NCBI GenBank assembly: GCA_020631735.1
Contig: CM036197.1
Span: 48,159,880 to 48,223,879 of the forward strand
From: Saccharum officinarum
Taxonomy: Eukaryota > Streptophyta > Magnoliopsida > Poales > Poaceae
Direction: 5' to 3'
Length of the DNA stretch: 64,000 nt
Positions 54,400-64,000 of this stretch are shown here, in pieces. The translations under genes and the position numbers were made by a program. A model generated the notes under the pieces. That model had not been told where the DNA came from, searched no databases, and was given only the letters and a program-made list of their open reading frames with translations. Numbering within the stretch: the first letter of the stretch is position 1; the number at the start of each line of letters is the position of its first letter.

Positions 54400-57300
54400 A
54401 AGAATCTCGTCCCGAGATTTTGAGTTACGAACCATTTATCGTAAAAATCTTTATACGCAGTTTGAAGATATTCTCCCGTTTCCCATGAAGCATCACTCTC
54501 ATCATGATGGCTCCACTGAATCTTGTAGGTTGTTACCACTCTATTCCGAGTGACTCGGTCCTTTGTATCCAGAACTCGAACCGGTTGTTCACGATATTCC
54601 AAGTCCGCCTTGATCCGAATACCCTGCGGTTCTATTCTCTCTTCCGGAACACGCAGACATTTCTTCAACTGGGATACGTGAAAGACGGGAAAGATCGAAC
54701 TCATCCCTTCTGGCAATCGCAACTTGTACGCCACGGGACCCTTTTTCTCTATGATCTGGTATGGTCCGATATATCTAGCAGACAGTTTCTGCTTGATTCC
54801 AAACCGTTTCTTCTTCATGGGGGTAACCTTCAAATAGACATAGTCACCCACTTGGAAATCCAATGGTCTCCTTCTCTTGTCTGCATAACTCTTCTGACGG
54901 GACTGTGCAGCTTGCATGTTTTGCCGGATAATACGGACCTTCTTCTCTGCCTCATTTACAAAATCAATTCCATAAAACCTTCTTTCTCCAGGCTCTACCC
55001 AATTTAACGGTGTCCTGCACTTCCTGCCATATAAAGCTTCAAAAGGTGCCATCTTGATACTCTCTTGGTAACTGTTGTTGTAAGCGAATTCTGCCAATGG
55101 TAACCAGGATTCCCATGAGCCTCTGGATGATAGTACACAAGCTCTAAGCATATCTTCAAGTACAGCATTAACTCGTTCTGTCTGCCCGTCTGTCTGTGGA
55201 TGGTAAGCCGTACTACGAATCAAACTAGTACCCAAACCTTTATGAAGATGTTCCCAAAAATGAGAGGTAAACTGTGAACCACGATCAGACACGATCGTTT
55301 TTGGTATACCATGTAATCGGACAATCTCAGCAATATACTTTTCTGCATATTGAGGTGGTCGGAATGTTGTCTTAACTGGCAGAAAGTGAGCTGTCTTGGT
55401 GAGACGATCTACTATTACCCAAATAGAATCATGTCCCTTCTGTGTGGTGGGAAGACCAGTGATGAAATCCATACTTATATCATCCCATTTCCAATCGGGT
55501 ACAGACAAGGGTTGCAGAAGTCCTGCGGGTCTCATGTGAAGAGCTTTAACTCTACAACACATCTCGCAACGAGCAACGTATGCTGTAATTTCTTTTTCAT
55601 CTTAGTCCACCAATAACGGGGTCGCAAATCTTGGTACATCTTACTACTTCCGGGGTGAATAGATAGCTTGGAATGATGGGTCTCATTCATCAACTTGTTC
55701 TTAAGCTCTCTATCCTTAGGTACCACCAGGCGATCCTTAAACCATAACACTCCTTGGTCATCCAATCGAAAGTGTTTGGTGGGTTCCCTCTTCATCTTCT
55801 CCTTGATATGAAAGATTCCCTTATCTGTCTTCTGACCTTCAATGATCTGGTTTTCCAGAGTACAACTGATCTGAATATTATGCAACACAGCAGGATGTAA
55901 CAATTTGAACCCTTCTTCAAACAACGGTTGCACATCAATAGCATGTGATTTTCTGCTCAGTGCATCTGCTACTACATTAGCCTTCCCGGGATGATAATGC
56001 ACGTTTAGATTATAGTCCTTTATCAGCTCTAACCATCTTCTCTGTCGCATGTTCAACTCAGATTGGGTAAAAATGTATTTGAGACTCTTATGATCTGTAA
56101 AGAGATTACACACATTACCCAGCAGGTAGTGTCTCCAAATCTTTAGAGCATGCACTACTGCTGCAAGCTCCAAATCATGTGTAGGATAGTTAACTTCATG
56201 CTTCCTCAATTGACGTGAGGCATAGGCAATGACCCTTCCATTTTGCATTAGTACACATCCTAACCCATTCTTAGATGCGTCACAGAACACATCAAAAGAC
56301 TTTTCTATATCCGGTTGGGCCAGAACAGGAGCAGTGGTCAACAACTTTCGCAAGGTGCAGAAAGCTGCCTCGCACTCCTCTGTCCATACAAACTTATGAT
56401 CCTTCTGTAACAGGCTTGTCATTGGTTTGGCAATCTTCGAGAAATCCGGTATGAAGCGACGATAGTAACCGGCTAAACCAAGAAAACTGCGAACTTCATG
56501 CACTGAGGTTGGTGACTTCCAGTCCATAACCTCTTGCACCTTACTAGGGTCTACGGAAATGCCATTTTCAGACAACACGTGGCCGAGAAAAGGAACTGTC
56601 TTAAGCCAGAACTCACACTTGCTGAACTTCGCATACAGTTGATGTCCTCTGAGTCTAGTCAAGACAATCCTGAGGTGCTCTGCGTGATCTTCTTCATTCT
56701 CTGAATATATTAGAATGTCATCAATGAACACAATCACAAACTTGTCCAACTCTGGCATGAAAACAGAATTCATCAGATACATAAAGTATGCAGGAGCGTT
56801 TGTCAATCCGAAGGACATGACAAGATACTCGTACAAGCCATATCTGGTAGAGAACGCAGTCTTAGGCACATCTTGCGGCCTAATCTTTATCTGATGGTAT
56901 CCTGATCTCAAATCTATCTTAGAGAACACTTTGGCTTTAGACAATTGGTCAAACAAGATATCAATCCGAGGAAGAGGATACTTGTTTTTAATTGTCACTG
57001 CATTCAGTGGTCGATAATCCACGCACATGCGTAAGGAGTTATCCTTCTTCTTTTTCACAAATAGAGCGGGGCATCCCCATTCAGACGAGCTGGGACGAAT
57101 CAAACCTTTCTTTAGTAAGTCCTGGAGTTGCTTCTTCAATTCGGCTAACTCATTGGGAGGCATCCGATAGGGCCTTCTCGAGATCGGTGCTGTTCCCGGA
57201 ATTAACTCAATGGCAAACTCAACATCTCGGTCTGGTGGAAGTCCAGGTAACTCATCCGGAAACACATCTGGAAACTCACAGACCACTGGAATCTGGGCTA

Positions 57301-58846
57301 GCAGAGTAGTTTGGACCGCACAAGTCGTGCTAGCTAGGTCTACTTTCCGAGGTAGGACCACCCGAAAAGTGCCTTCTCCACTTGGTTCCTTAAGAGAGAT
57401 ACTCCTTCCTCCAATATCGATTACTACCCCCATCTTATTCATCCAGTTCATACCCATGATCACATCCAAAACTAACCCTGGCATGACTATCAGATTAAGC
57501 TTATATTGTCGGTTTGATATGTTTAGGGTTACTCCCTGAACTATCTGATTAGTCAACAGATCAGCCCCAGCTGAACTGATTTTATATGCACATTCCAATT
57601 CAACTATCTTTTGCTCATGCCTCTTAACAAATGCTTGACTTACAAAGGAATGAGATGATCCGGAATCAAACAAGACTACTGCAGGATGATTGTTGATAGA
57701 AAACATACCAGCTGTTACCGGTTCTCCTTCAGGGATGTCATCCACGGTGGTGTGATGCACACGAGCTTGATACTGCGTCTGCTGTTTCTTAGGGTAGGGA
57801 CAAAACTTCGCAAAGTGTCCGGGTTGGTTGCAGTTGAAGCACGGTCCCTTCACTTGAGCCACAGTTCCAGATGAACTGCCTTGTCCTATCTTCGCCTGAG
57901 GCAATGCCATCTTGAATGGTTTCTGGTTCCTCTGGGGTTGCTGAGCATTCTGATTCTTCCTTTGCGGTGGCCTAAACCTTGCACCTGGGGCAGGCGATCG
58001 ATAAGCTGGACGGTTGGCCACTGGGGCTCTGGACTGGGACGAACCCGACTCGAAAGCTCTCTTACGGATCTTGGAAGCAGCATAAACATTGTTGTTCTTC
58101 TCTTGCTTCAGACAGTCACTAACGAAATCATTGAAACTAGTCCTCATATTTGTACCCACATGTTTCATCATCTTGGGATTCAGGCCTCTCTTGAAGCTAG
58201 CGATCTTCTTGGCCTCAGTATTCACCATATCAGGAGCATAACGGCTCAGGTTATTGAATGCATGTAGATATTGAGTTACAGTCTTCGTGCCTTGATTCAG
58301 TGCCAGGAATTCCCCAAGCTTCATCTCGGTCAGACCAGGTGGAATGTACGTTCCACGGAAGGCTTCGGTGAACTCCCTCCAAGTGATGTGAGCGTGGGGA
58401 GGAAAAGTGGTGCGGTGATGTTTCCACCACATTCCTGCCGGACCTTGAAGCTGATGAGCTGCATACTCAGTCTTCAACACTTCAGTCATTCTCAAGACAC
58501 GGAACTTGTCTTCCATAGTATTAATCCACTCTTCTGCATCCAAGGGTTCTGCGGCTTCCTTGAAGATCGGTGGACGAGTATCCATGAAGTCCTTGAAACT
58601 GCTGTACTGATTTGCTTCGTGCCCACCCGGGTTTATTCCCCGACGGGTGTTGTCTGCGATACTGCGCAACGCAGCTTCCATATTCTGTTGCATGCCCTCC
58701 ATATTACGTTGGCTTCCAAGAAATTGTGCGAAAAACTGTTCCGCAGTGTAGGGTGGAGGAGGCGGTGGTGGATCACGGTCATCACTAGCAGCTGCACTGC
58801 CACCAGCCTCAGCGGCACCATACACGGTACGACGAGTGTTCGGCAT
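54396..58846 (-). pseudogene. Gag-pol polyprotein of element 2, frameshifted in integrase
   Basis: It starts at ATG 58846 (MPNTRR; another ATG two codons upstream). Gag core, CCHC knuckle ([10 protein letters not shown] near 57840), protease [10 protein letters not shown] with [10 protein letters not shown] near 56735, and RNase H with DALSRK are in one open frame to about 55592. There, one base is missing in an A-rich run compared with element 1, between the HH and CC halves of the integrase zinc finger. The remaining integrase ([22 protein letters not shown]), GPY motif and chromodomain-like tail continue in the next frame and stop at 54396, just before the LTR. No other lesion is seen. Confidence 0.9.
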
Positions 58847-59215
58847 CTGCATGTTTCAGCAACAGTAATTATTAGGTGATGTTGTAGGAATTGCGACCGA
58901 ATGAAAAATCATGCTGACTGAATTTACTGGAGAGAATAAATTCATACAATAAAACAGGGGCACAATAAGTCATTCCAATTAACACAACATCACTAATTAG
59001 ATTACTTAAAGCGCACACATCGCGTCCATTACAACCAAGTTGCCAGCATACATACACTGGACTTTTTGACGTTCGGATACCGCCACAAACACATCCAAGC
59101 TTTCCAACATTACATCAAAGCCTTAGTCTTTCTACTCATTATTACATGCCCAACGTGCCAACAAAGCAAAAGATCATGTAGATGGAACCTAGTAGCTAGC
59201 GCAACAACTACTAGC

Positions 59216-60267
59216 CTACTCATCGTGGTCGCTGTCTAAGTCCGAGACGTTGGCGTCGTCGCCATTAGCAGCGTCGTGGTGCTCCCCAACTGGTGCTTCG
59301 GGCTCTTCAGGATCTTCGTCTTCATTCAAATCCATCTCTGCCGCACCAGGAGGAACATAGGGGTTGAGTTGATTGTTCAGCCGATGAACCTCCTCATGCA
59401 GATTGTCATTATATTCCTCTGCATATGCCAGCTGTTGCTCTAGCTCAAACTGTCTAGCCCTCAACACATTCTCTGCGGACCAGGCTTCATTCCTCTGATG
59501 GAGCACATGAGTCAACATGCGCTCAGCGTTCCTGTTGGCGGTGGTCAGTCGCCCAACCTGCTCTCTCAGGGCACGTACATCTCCTTCGAAAGCCACAGTC
59601 CTCTGGGTAGCCTGATCTCTCTGACGAGTCAACTGAGCCATCTCTGTGTTGAGCCTCTCAATCTCGGCGTCGTGATCTCTCTGAAGCTGACGGCGGTCAT
59701 CACGAGCCTGACCAAGAGCACTAGACACACGTCTCAGGCTACCTTCCACTCCATCAAAGGCCCTCATCACTGCGAACATGGCACTCATAGCGGGGTTGTC
59801 ACTGTTCTGTGCTTCTGCGGCGCTAATCTCCAGAGATCTTCCTCTTGCCTGCTGCCACGAGTCAGTGGAGGGGTTGCCCCTCGGAAAGACTCCAACTATA
59901 GCTGCTGCCAACTCCTGAGGAAAGCGATCCATGATATCCCTCAGGATCCCAAAGGCTGCCCTCTCAGCGGCTTCTTCAGGGGTCCTGCCAGTTGACTCAA
60001 AATGCCAACCGGTCCACTCAGAACCATCACCTCGGGGACGAACTACCTTACCACAGTCACCAAAAGTCCTTCCCCCAACCGCTCATTCGACCAAAAGTAG
60101 CGGGGCTCCATCCCATCAGGATAGCCTACATAGCTGAGTACTCTCCACAAGAGCGTAGGCATCCCAAACTCTCCAAGAAAAGTGTGGCGCTGACGAGTGC
60201 GTGGAGCAAGCTGATGACGGGGAGCTCTGCCGGTGGACTTGCGGGCTGTCTGCTTGGTACGTGCCAT
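59216..60267 (-). pseudogene. ORF1 of element 2 with histone H3-tail N terminus, frameshifted
   Basis: It starts at ATG 60267. The tail reads ARTKQTARKSTG then RAPRHQLAPR: as in element 1 but with one Gly fewer and R18 changed to His. Compared with element 1, ten of the first 23 codons differ silently and one differs in amino acid. GMPTLLWRV follows as in element 1. A frameshift near 60045 stops the first frame, and the rest (GWHFE, DIMDRFPQELAAA, a long coiled coil, then an acidic tail DLNEDEDPEEPE and DLDSDHDE) is in another frame ending at 59216. Architecture and order match element 1 throughout. Confidence 0.85.
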
Positions 60268-61037
60268 CTGTAGCAAAATTTTATTACCGTGGTGAGAACA
60301 GATTTTTAAGTTGGCATTTTTATCGAAATGAGATAATCAACTTATAAGGGGAGGAACAATGCCATGAATGAAATGCACCACATGATACATGCACGTTCCG
60401 TACGTCCTCACAAACTTAGAAAACTAATAACTACTAACGGAATAAACGGTGGCATACAACGATCTCTTGTAACGTAACTAATACGTACTACTCGAAAGCG
60501 TTGTTATGTACCTGCAGAAAGTCACTTCAGCCCAACCCTCACAGTATGAAAATATGCAAGAAAGCAGTAAAGTAAGTTACTCGCTCTACACGCATCCCCA
60601 GATACGAGTATAACGGTAACAACTACCCGAATCATCGTCCTATTGACGGCATCGTCACCGCATGACGGAAGTCCCCACCATTTGAATACCCTCATACGAA
60701 CATGCGCATGGCACGTAAGTATTTCGGTATCACATAAGCACTCCCCTAGATCGGCAGTGTATCCGACCATGCTCTCACAACTCTCACTTACCAGGGCGTA
60801 GAGGGAATTGATCCATACATTACCACTCAATTGAATGGCACTCATACAATAGCACGCCGTATGAGCGACGAAATTTCAAATATGATGCAAACCCCAAGTT
60901 AGTACTTAATTAAGCCACCTAGAGTCCTTATTGGGCATAAAGGATATGACCACTGGCACACTCTTAAATTTGAAAGCTTAGTTGAAAACACAGTTTTGTT
61001 TTTAAATACCCATGTGAACAGTAACATGCTAAACCAT

Positions 61038-61049
61038 GCTCCGATGCCA
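61038..61049 (-). promoter_or_regulatory. Primer binding site of element 2, iMet type
   Basis: The sense strand TGGCATCGGAGC lies two bases after the 5' LTR. It differs at one base from element 1 and two from the common iMet PBS. Confidence 0.8.
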
Positions 61050-61051
61050 GC

Positions 61052-64000
61052 TGTAACGGATCAACGTAATTATACGAGATTAAGTAAGAAAATCTTCCAC
61101 CGAGGCGGTTAATTTATCAAACTTAAACCCGTATAACCCGAGATTCCGTGAAATCACGAGGGATTTCAAACCAACCAACATACAACCAAGATCGTACTGA
61201 TTTAGCAGCCACAGTTCACATGATACGTAGAGTTCACAATAAAAGTGGAGTACATCGGAGTTCGGAATAAAAGTTATTACAACACAGTTCAAAATAACAT
61301 AGCGGAAGCAAGTAGTTTTACACCCACACTTAGTTCAAATACAGTGCCAGTAGATAGTCATGGTCCACAAAAGCAGTAGATAAGACGAACAGAGTGACCC
61401 TTGCCCAAGGTCCTAGTTGTCGCCCATCGCCGGATACAGACAGTTGGAGCAGTACCCATAGTACATCTGACCATCTGCAACAACAATGGGAACAACGCCC
61501 TGAGTACGAGAATGTACTCAGCTAGACTTACCCGTCATAAACCAGAAATAAAGGACACCAAGGATCATGCAAGGCTTTATAGATTGGACTGGCTTGACTC
61601 ATTTGCGAAAAGCATAAGTTGTTATGAAAAACTATACCAGTACTTTTTGCATCACTTTTAGTATAACCTATTCAAGCTAGGTAAGCATCTATTGCTAGAA
61701 CAATCACTTGATTCATCATTAACAATCTAGATTACCATATCAGGTTTAGCATTTCCAACATCATTCACTTAACCATCAGTGTTCCATTAATGTTACTACG
61801 ATGCCATAGCTCGAGTCAAGTGCTCACTAACCGGGAGCGACGGCGATTCGAATCGAATTCCTATCCAGCTGGAGATTTATTCCTCACACAAACCCTGCTT
61901 CCCCCGTCAGGGTCGCGTAGATCACCAATGACACTTTCCAAGAAGCCGCGGGATAACAATCATGGATCGCACTACCCAGGGACCGCCCGACTGCCAGGAC
62001 GCACCTTGGGCTCACTCTTCGCGTCCCCGTTACACCCACTTCAACACCAGTCTGCCAACCCGAGTTTATCCCGGCTCGAAAAGTGTCACTAGCTTCGCGG
62101 TCGAAAGGTACTTTATTCGGCCAGCTAAATGTGAGGCATGCGTTCAACATGACAAGAGGGACGAGCAACGATCGGTCCTTAATCGACACAGACGGAATCA
62201 CTATAGTCCAAAACCCTATAAGACTCCGCCCGGTCTTCATTTATCCATCAACACTTGGTTACTTTTTATGATCACAATTACAGCTAACCATAACCCGGTA
62301 TCCACCTATAACTCGCAGGTGACAGGAAATCACCCGACTTCTACCGGTCTAAGCATGGCTAAGCAATTCACTCGATCCTGACCTAACAGGGTGAAAGATA
62401 ATCCGGTGGCCAAGGTAATAATGCAACAACGGTTTCACTCAACTCCTATAACTTAATGCAACTATATATATAACTATAGTTCATGTAGTAAGGAACAACT
62501 TTTATAAAATAGGAGACTTAAAATGCTCCGGGGCTTGCCTTTTTCGAACGAGCTAGGATGGTGGTCGACGCACTCTGGCAGCTCCTCGCCTGACTCTTCC
62601 TCCTCGGGCACCTCCTGTGCCTGGGGCTCCTGCTGATCCGTCCAAGCCTGCTCCTCCTGTACTGCTACCTGCGACTCTTCCTGCGATCCTGTATGATGCA
62701 AGTGCATAAGTAATCATGCGAATGATGCATCGGATTGTGGTGGAGTGCTTTGATGACATGAGATGCAGATGAGCACATGGAATGAGCAGTTTGAATATAA
62801 CTATTTCTTCTACAAGGTAGTCAACGTCATCCAAGAACATATACCCTAAAACATGCACCTTATTCTTCTATTAGCTAGCCTATTATTACACATACAAGTG
62901 AACCTAAGCTACCAAAGCTTACCAACCTAACTCATCCATAACATCAGCAAGGCATAATAATGCTTCAAAGATACACCAAACATATTTTATTTCTCTTAAT
63001 TTCTCATAAAGAATAATCTTTTATTCCCTATTTAACTAGGGTTACACAGCAACACCTATTTCTGGTGTAGATAAAAATCTACAAAAATTACAGTAGATTA
63101 CTCTTACCCTAACTAACCTACTACTAAATTTTCATGAGAATTGCCTATGTAAAACTGCCTGTACAAAATAAACAAGTTATAGCCTAAATATGAGCATGAA
63201 ATTATTTTGTACTAGAAAAAGTATCAAACAACAGATTTCACATTTTTCCTATGTTACTAACAGTAAACTAACATACTACAAAAATTATCACATGTATGTT
63301 CTATACAAATTTAGCTCTCTACTAAAAATAACAAAGATTATCAATTAAAAGCATTTGAACTACACTTCAAAAATTTCTCACAGAACATGCTTCACTAATA
63401 TTTTTCCTAGAAAGTACATCACTAATAAAGATTAAAGCAACAAGAATCACATTTTTCCCTTCATTATTTTATTTACTACATATTTTCTAAGATATCAGCA
63501 TTTATAGCAATTAAATAAATTTGCACAGCAAAGTGTCACAAAATTAACATGAGCTATTTTTAAACTGTAGATCTATTCAAGAGGAACATTTCAAAATTTG
63601 TTTCATCATTTTTGGAGCTATAAATCTTGAGATATGATTTTTCAAAGCTGTTTCATAATTCTGAGAAATCATTTTTCTTAATTCTTTTAAAAATTCGCCG
63701 GTGAAAACGCTGAATACACCCGGTGCAGTGCACCCACACGCGCTGACACGCGGGACCCACGGGTCAACGGACCCACCGGCCAGCCAGAGCAGCGCGGGGG
63801 AGGCGCTGACCGGTGGCGAACTCGCCGCCGGTGAGGTCTCCGGCGACGGGGAGGGCACCAACGTGCTCCCCGCACCGAGACGCACCTAGCGCACCAACTC
63901 CGAGCGGCGCGGGAGCTCCGGAGGAGGCTCGCCGGCGGAGATGGCGGCACGGCGGCGCTGGAGCTCGTCGGCCGGCCAATGCAGGCCACGGGGGCGGCCG
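61052..64000 (-). repeat. 5' LTR of gypsy element 2, partial
   Basis: The first 2949 bp (plus-strand left part) of the LTR are present; the remainder lies beyond the window. It carries the short ORF at 62707-62474 (TGSQE...DHHPSSFEKGKPR) and the start of the GC island from about 63696. Confidence 0.92.
62474..62707 (-). CDS. Conserved short acidic ORF inside the LTR (element 2, 5' copy)
   Basis: Same frame as 51805-52038 with one residue changed near the start (LHHTGSQE). It is intact in both LTRs despite the LTR divergence. Confidence 0.4.
   Translation of the reverse strand: MHLHHTGSQEESQVAVQEEQAWTDQQEPQAQEVPEEEESGEELPECVDHHPSSFEKGKPRSILSLLFYKSCSLLHEL

Larger units (their letters stand above)
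50413..64000 (-). mobile_element. Chromodomain-type Ty3/gypsy retrotransposon, element 2 (cut by window edge)
   Basis: Same architecture and orientation as element 1. The 3' LTR is 50413-54385, the interior 54386-61051, and the 5' LTR runs from 61052 beyond the window. The LTRs show over twenty substitutions in the first 1.6 kb compared by eye, plus a 30-bp indel near 51040, so it is older than element 1. ORF1 and pol each carry a frameshift. The left flank base pairs are agcgc; the right target copy is not in the window. Confidence 0.93.

Overview
The window is nuclear DNA of a plant, most likely a panicoid grass such as Sorghum or a close relative. The reasons are: dense Stowaway- and Tourist-like MITEs, L1-type LINE tails, very long-LTR chromodomain gypsy elements, a Ty1/copia element with a tRNA-iMet primer site, and a draft-assembly gap of exactly 100 N (18999-19098). 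There are no bacterial-style operons, CRISPR arrays or RNA genes. Only one short host gene looks intact.

Layout. 1-21500 is old intergenic DNA. Positions 1-3385 and 10714-16910 are diverged copies of one ancestral segment, and a weak third copy of one block lies at 7560-7720. Aligning the two copies by eye gives empty sites that fix the ends of several insertions: two poly-A retroposons in copy 1 and two TAA-flanked TIR elements in copy 2. A small hydrophobic-protein gene is broken at 8951-9297 (minus strand) and intact at 43486-43755 (minus strand). A GC-rich, coding-like block with a 93-bp minisatellite follows the gap.

21533-36101 is a complete, young gypsy retrotransposon on the minus strand (14.6 kb, LTRs of about 3.9 kb, TSD CTTTC). 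37253-43245 is a decayed Ty1/copia element (459-bp LTRs, TSD TGAAT). 43246-50412 holds the intact small gene, several MITEs, a solo LTR nested in a Stowaway-like element and a MULE-like element. 50413 to the window end is a second, older gypsy element of the same lineage, also on the minus strand, whose 5' LTR is cut by the window edge.

The main discovery is in the two gypsy elements. Both carry an extra ORF between the 5' LTR/PBS and gag. From its first ATG it encodes the histone H3 N-terminal tail: the first 13 residues after Met match H3 (ARTKQTARKSTGG), one Gly being missing in the second element. The methylated lysines K4 and K9 are kept, while positions corresponding to acetylated K14, K18 and K23 are Arg or His. 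Between the two elements this stretch has about ten synonymous changes and one amino-acid replacement, which suggests selection on the protein. The rest of the ORF1 product has a globular region, a long coiled coil and an acidic tail. The same elements encode an integrase with a C-terminal chromodomain-like region, the type of module that reads H3 tails. A retroelement that carries both an H3-tail mimic and a chromodomain-like reader is the system most worth following up.

Expression of element 1 would be: 5' LTR (32198-36101), iMet-type PBS (32184-32195), ORF1 (31408 to 30434), gag-pol (from 30075), PPT (25436-25450), 3' LTR (21533-25435). A 122-bp tandem duplication shifts the gag frame in element 1. 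Element 2 has frameshifts in ORF1 and in the integrase. Both copies would therefore need proteins supplied by other copies.
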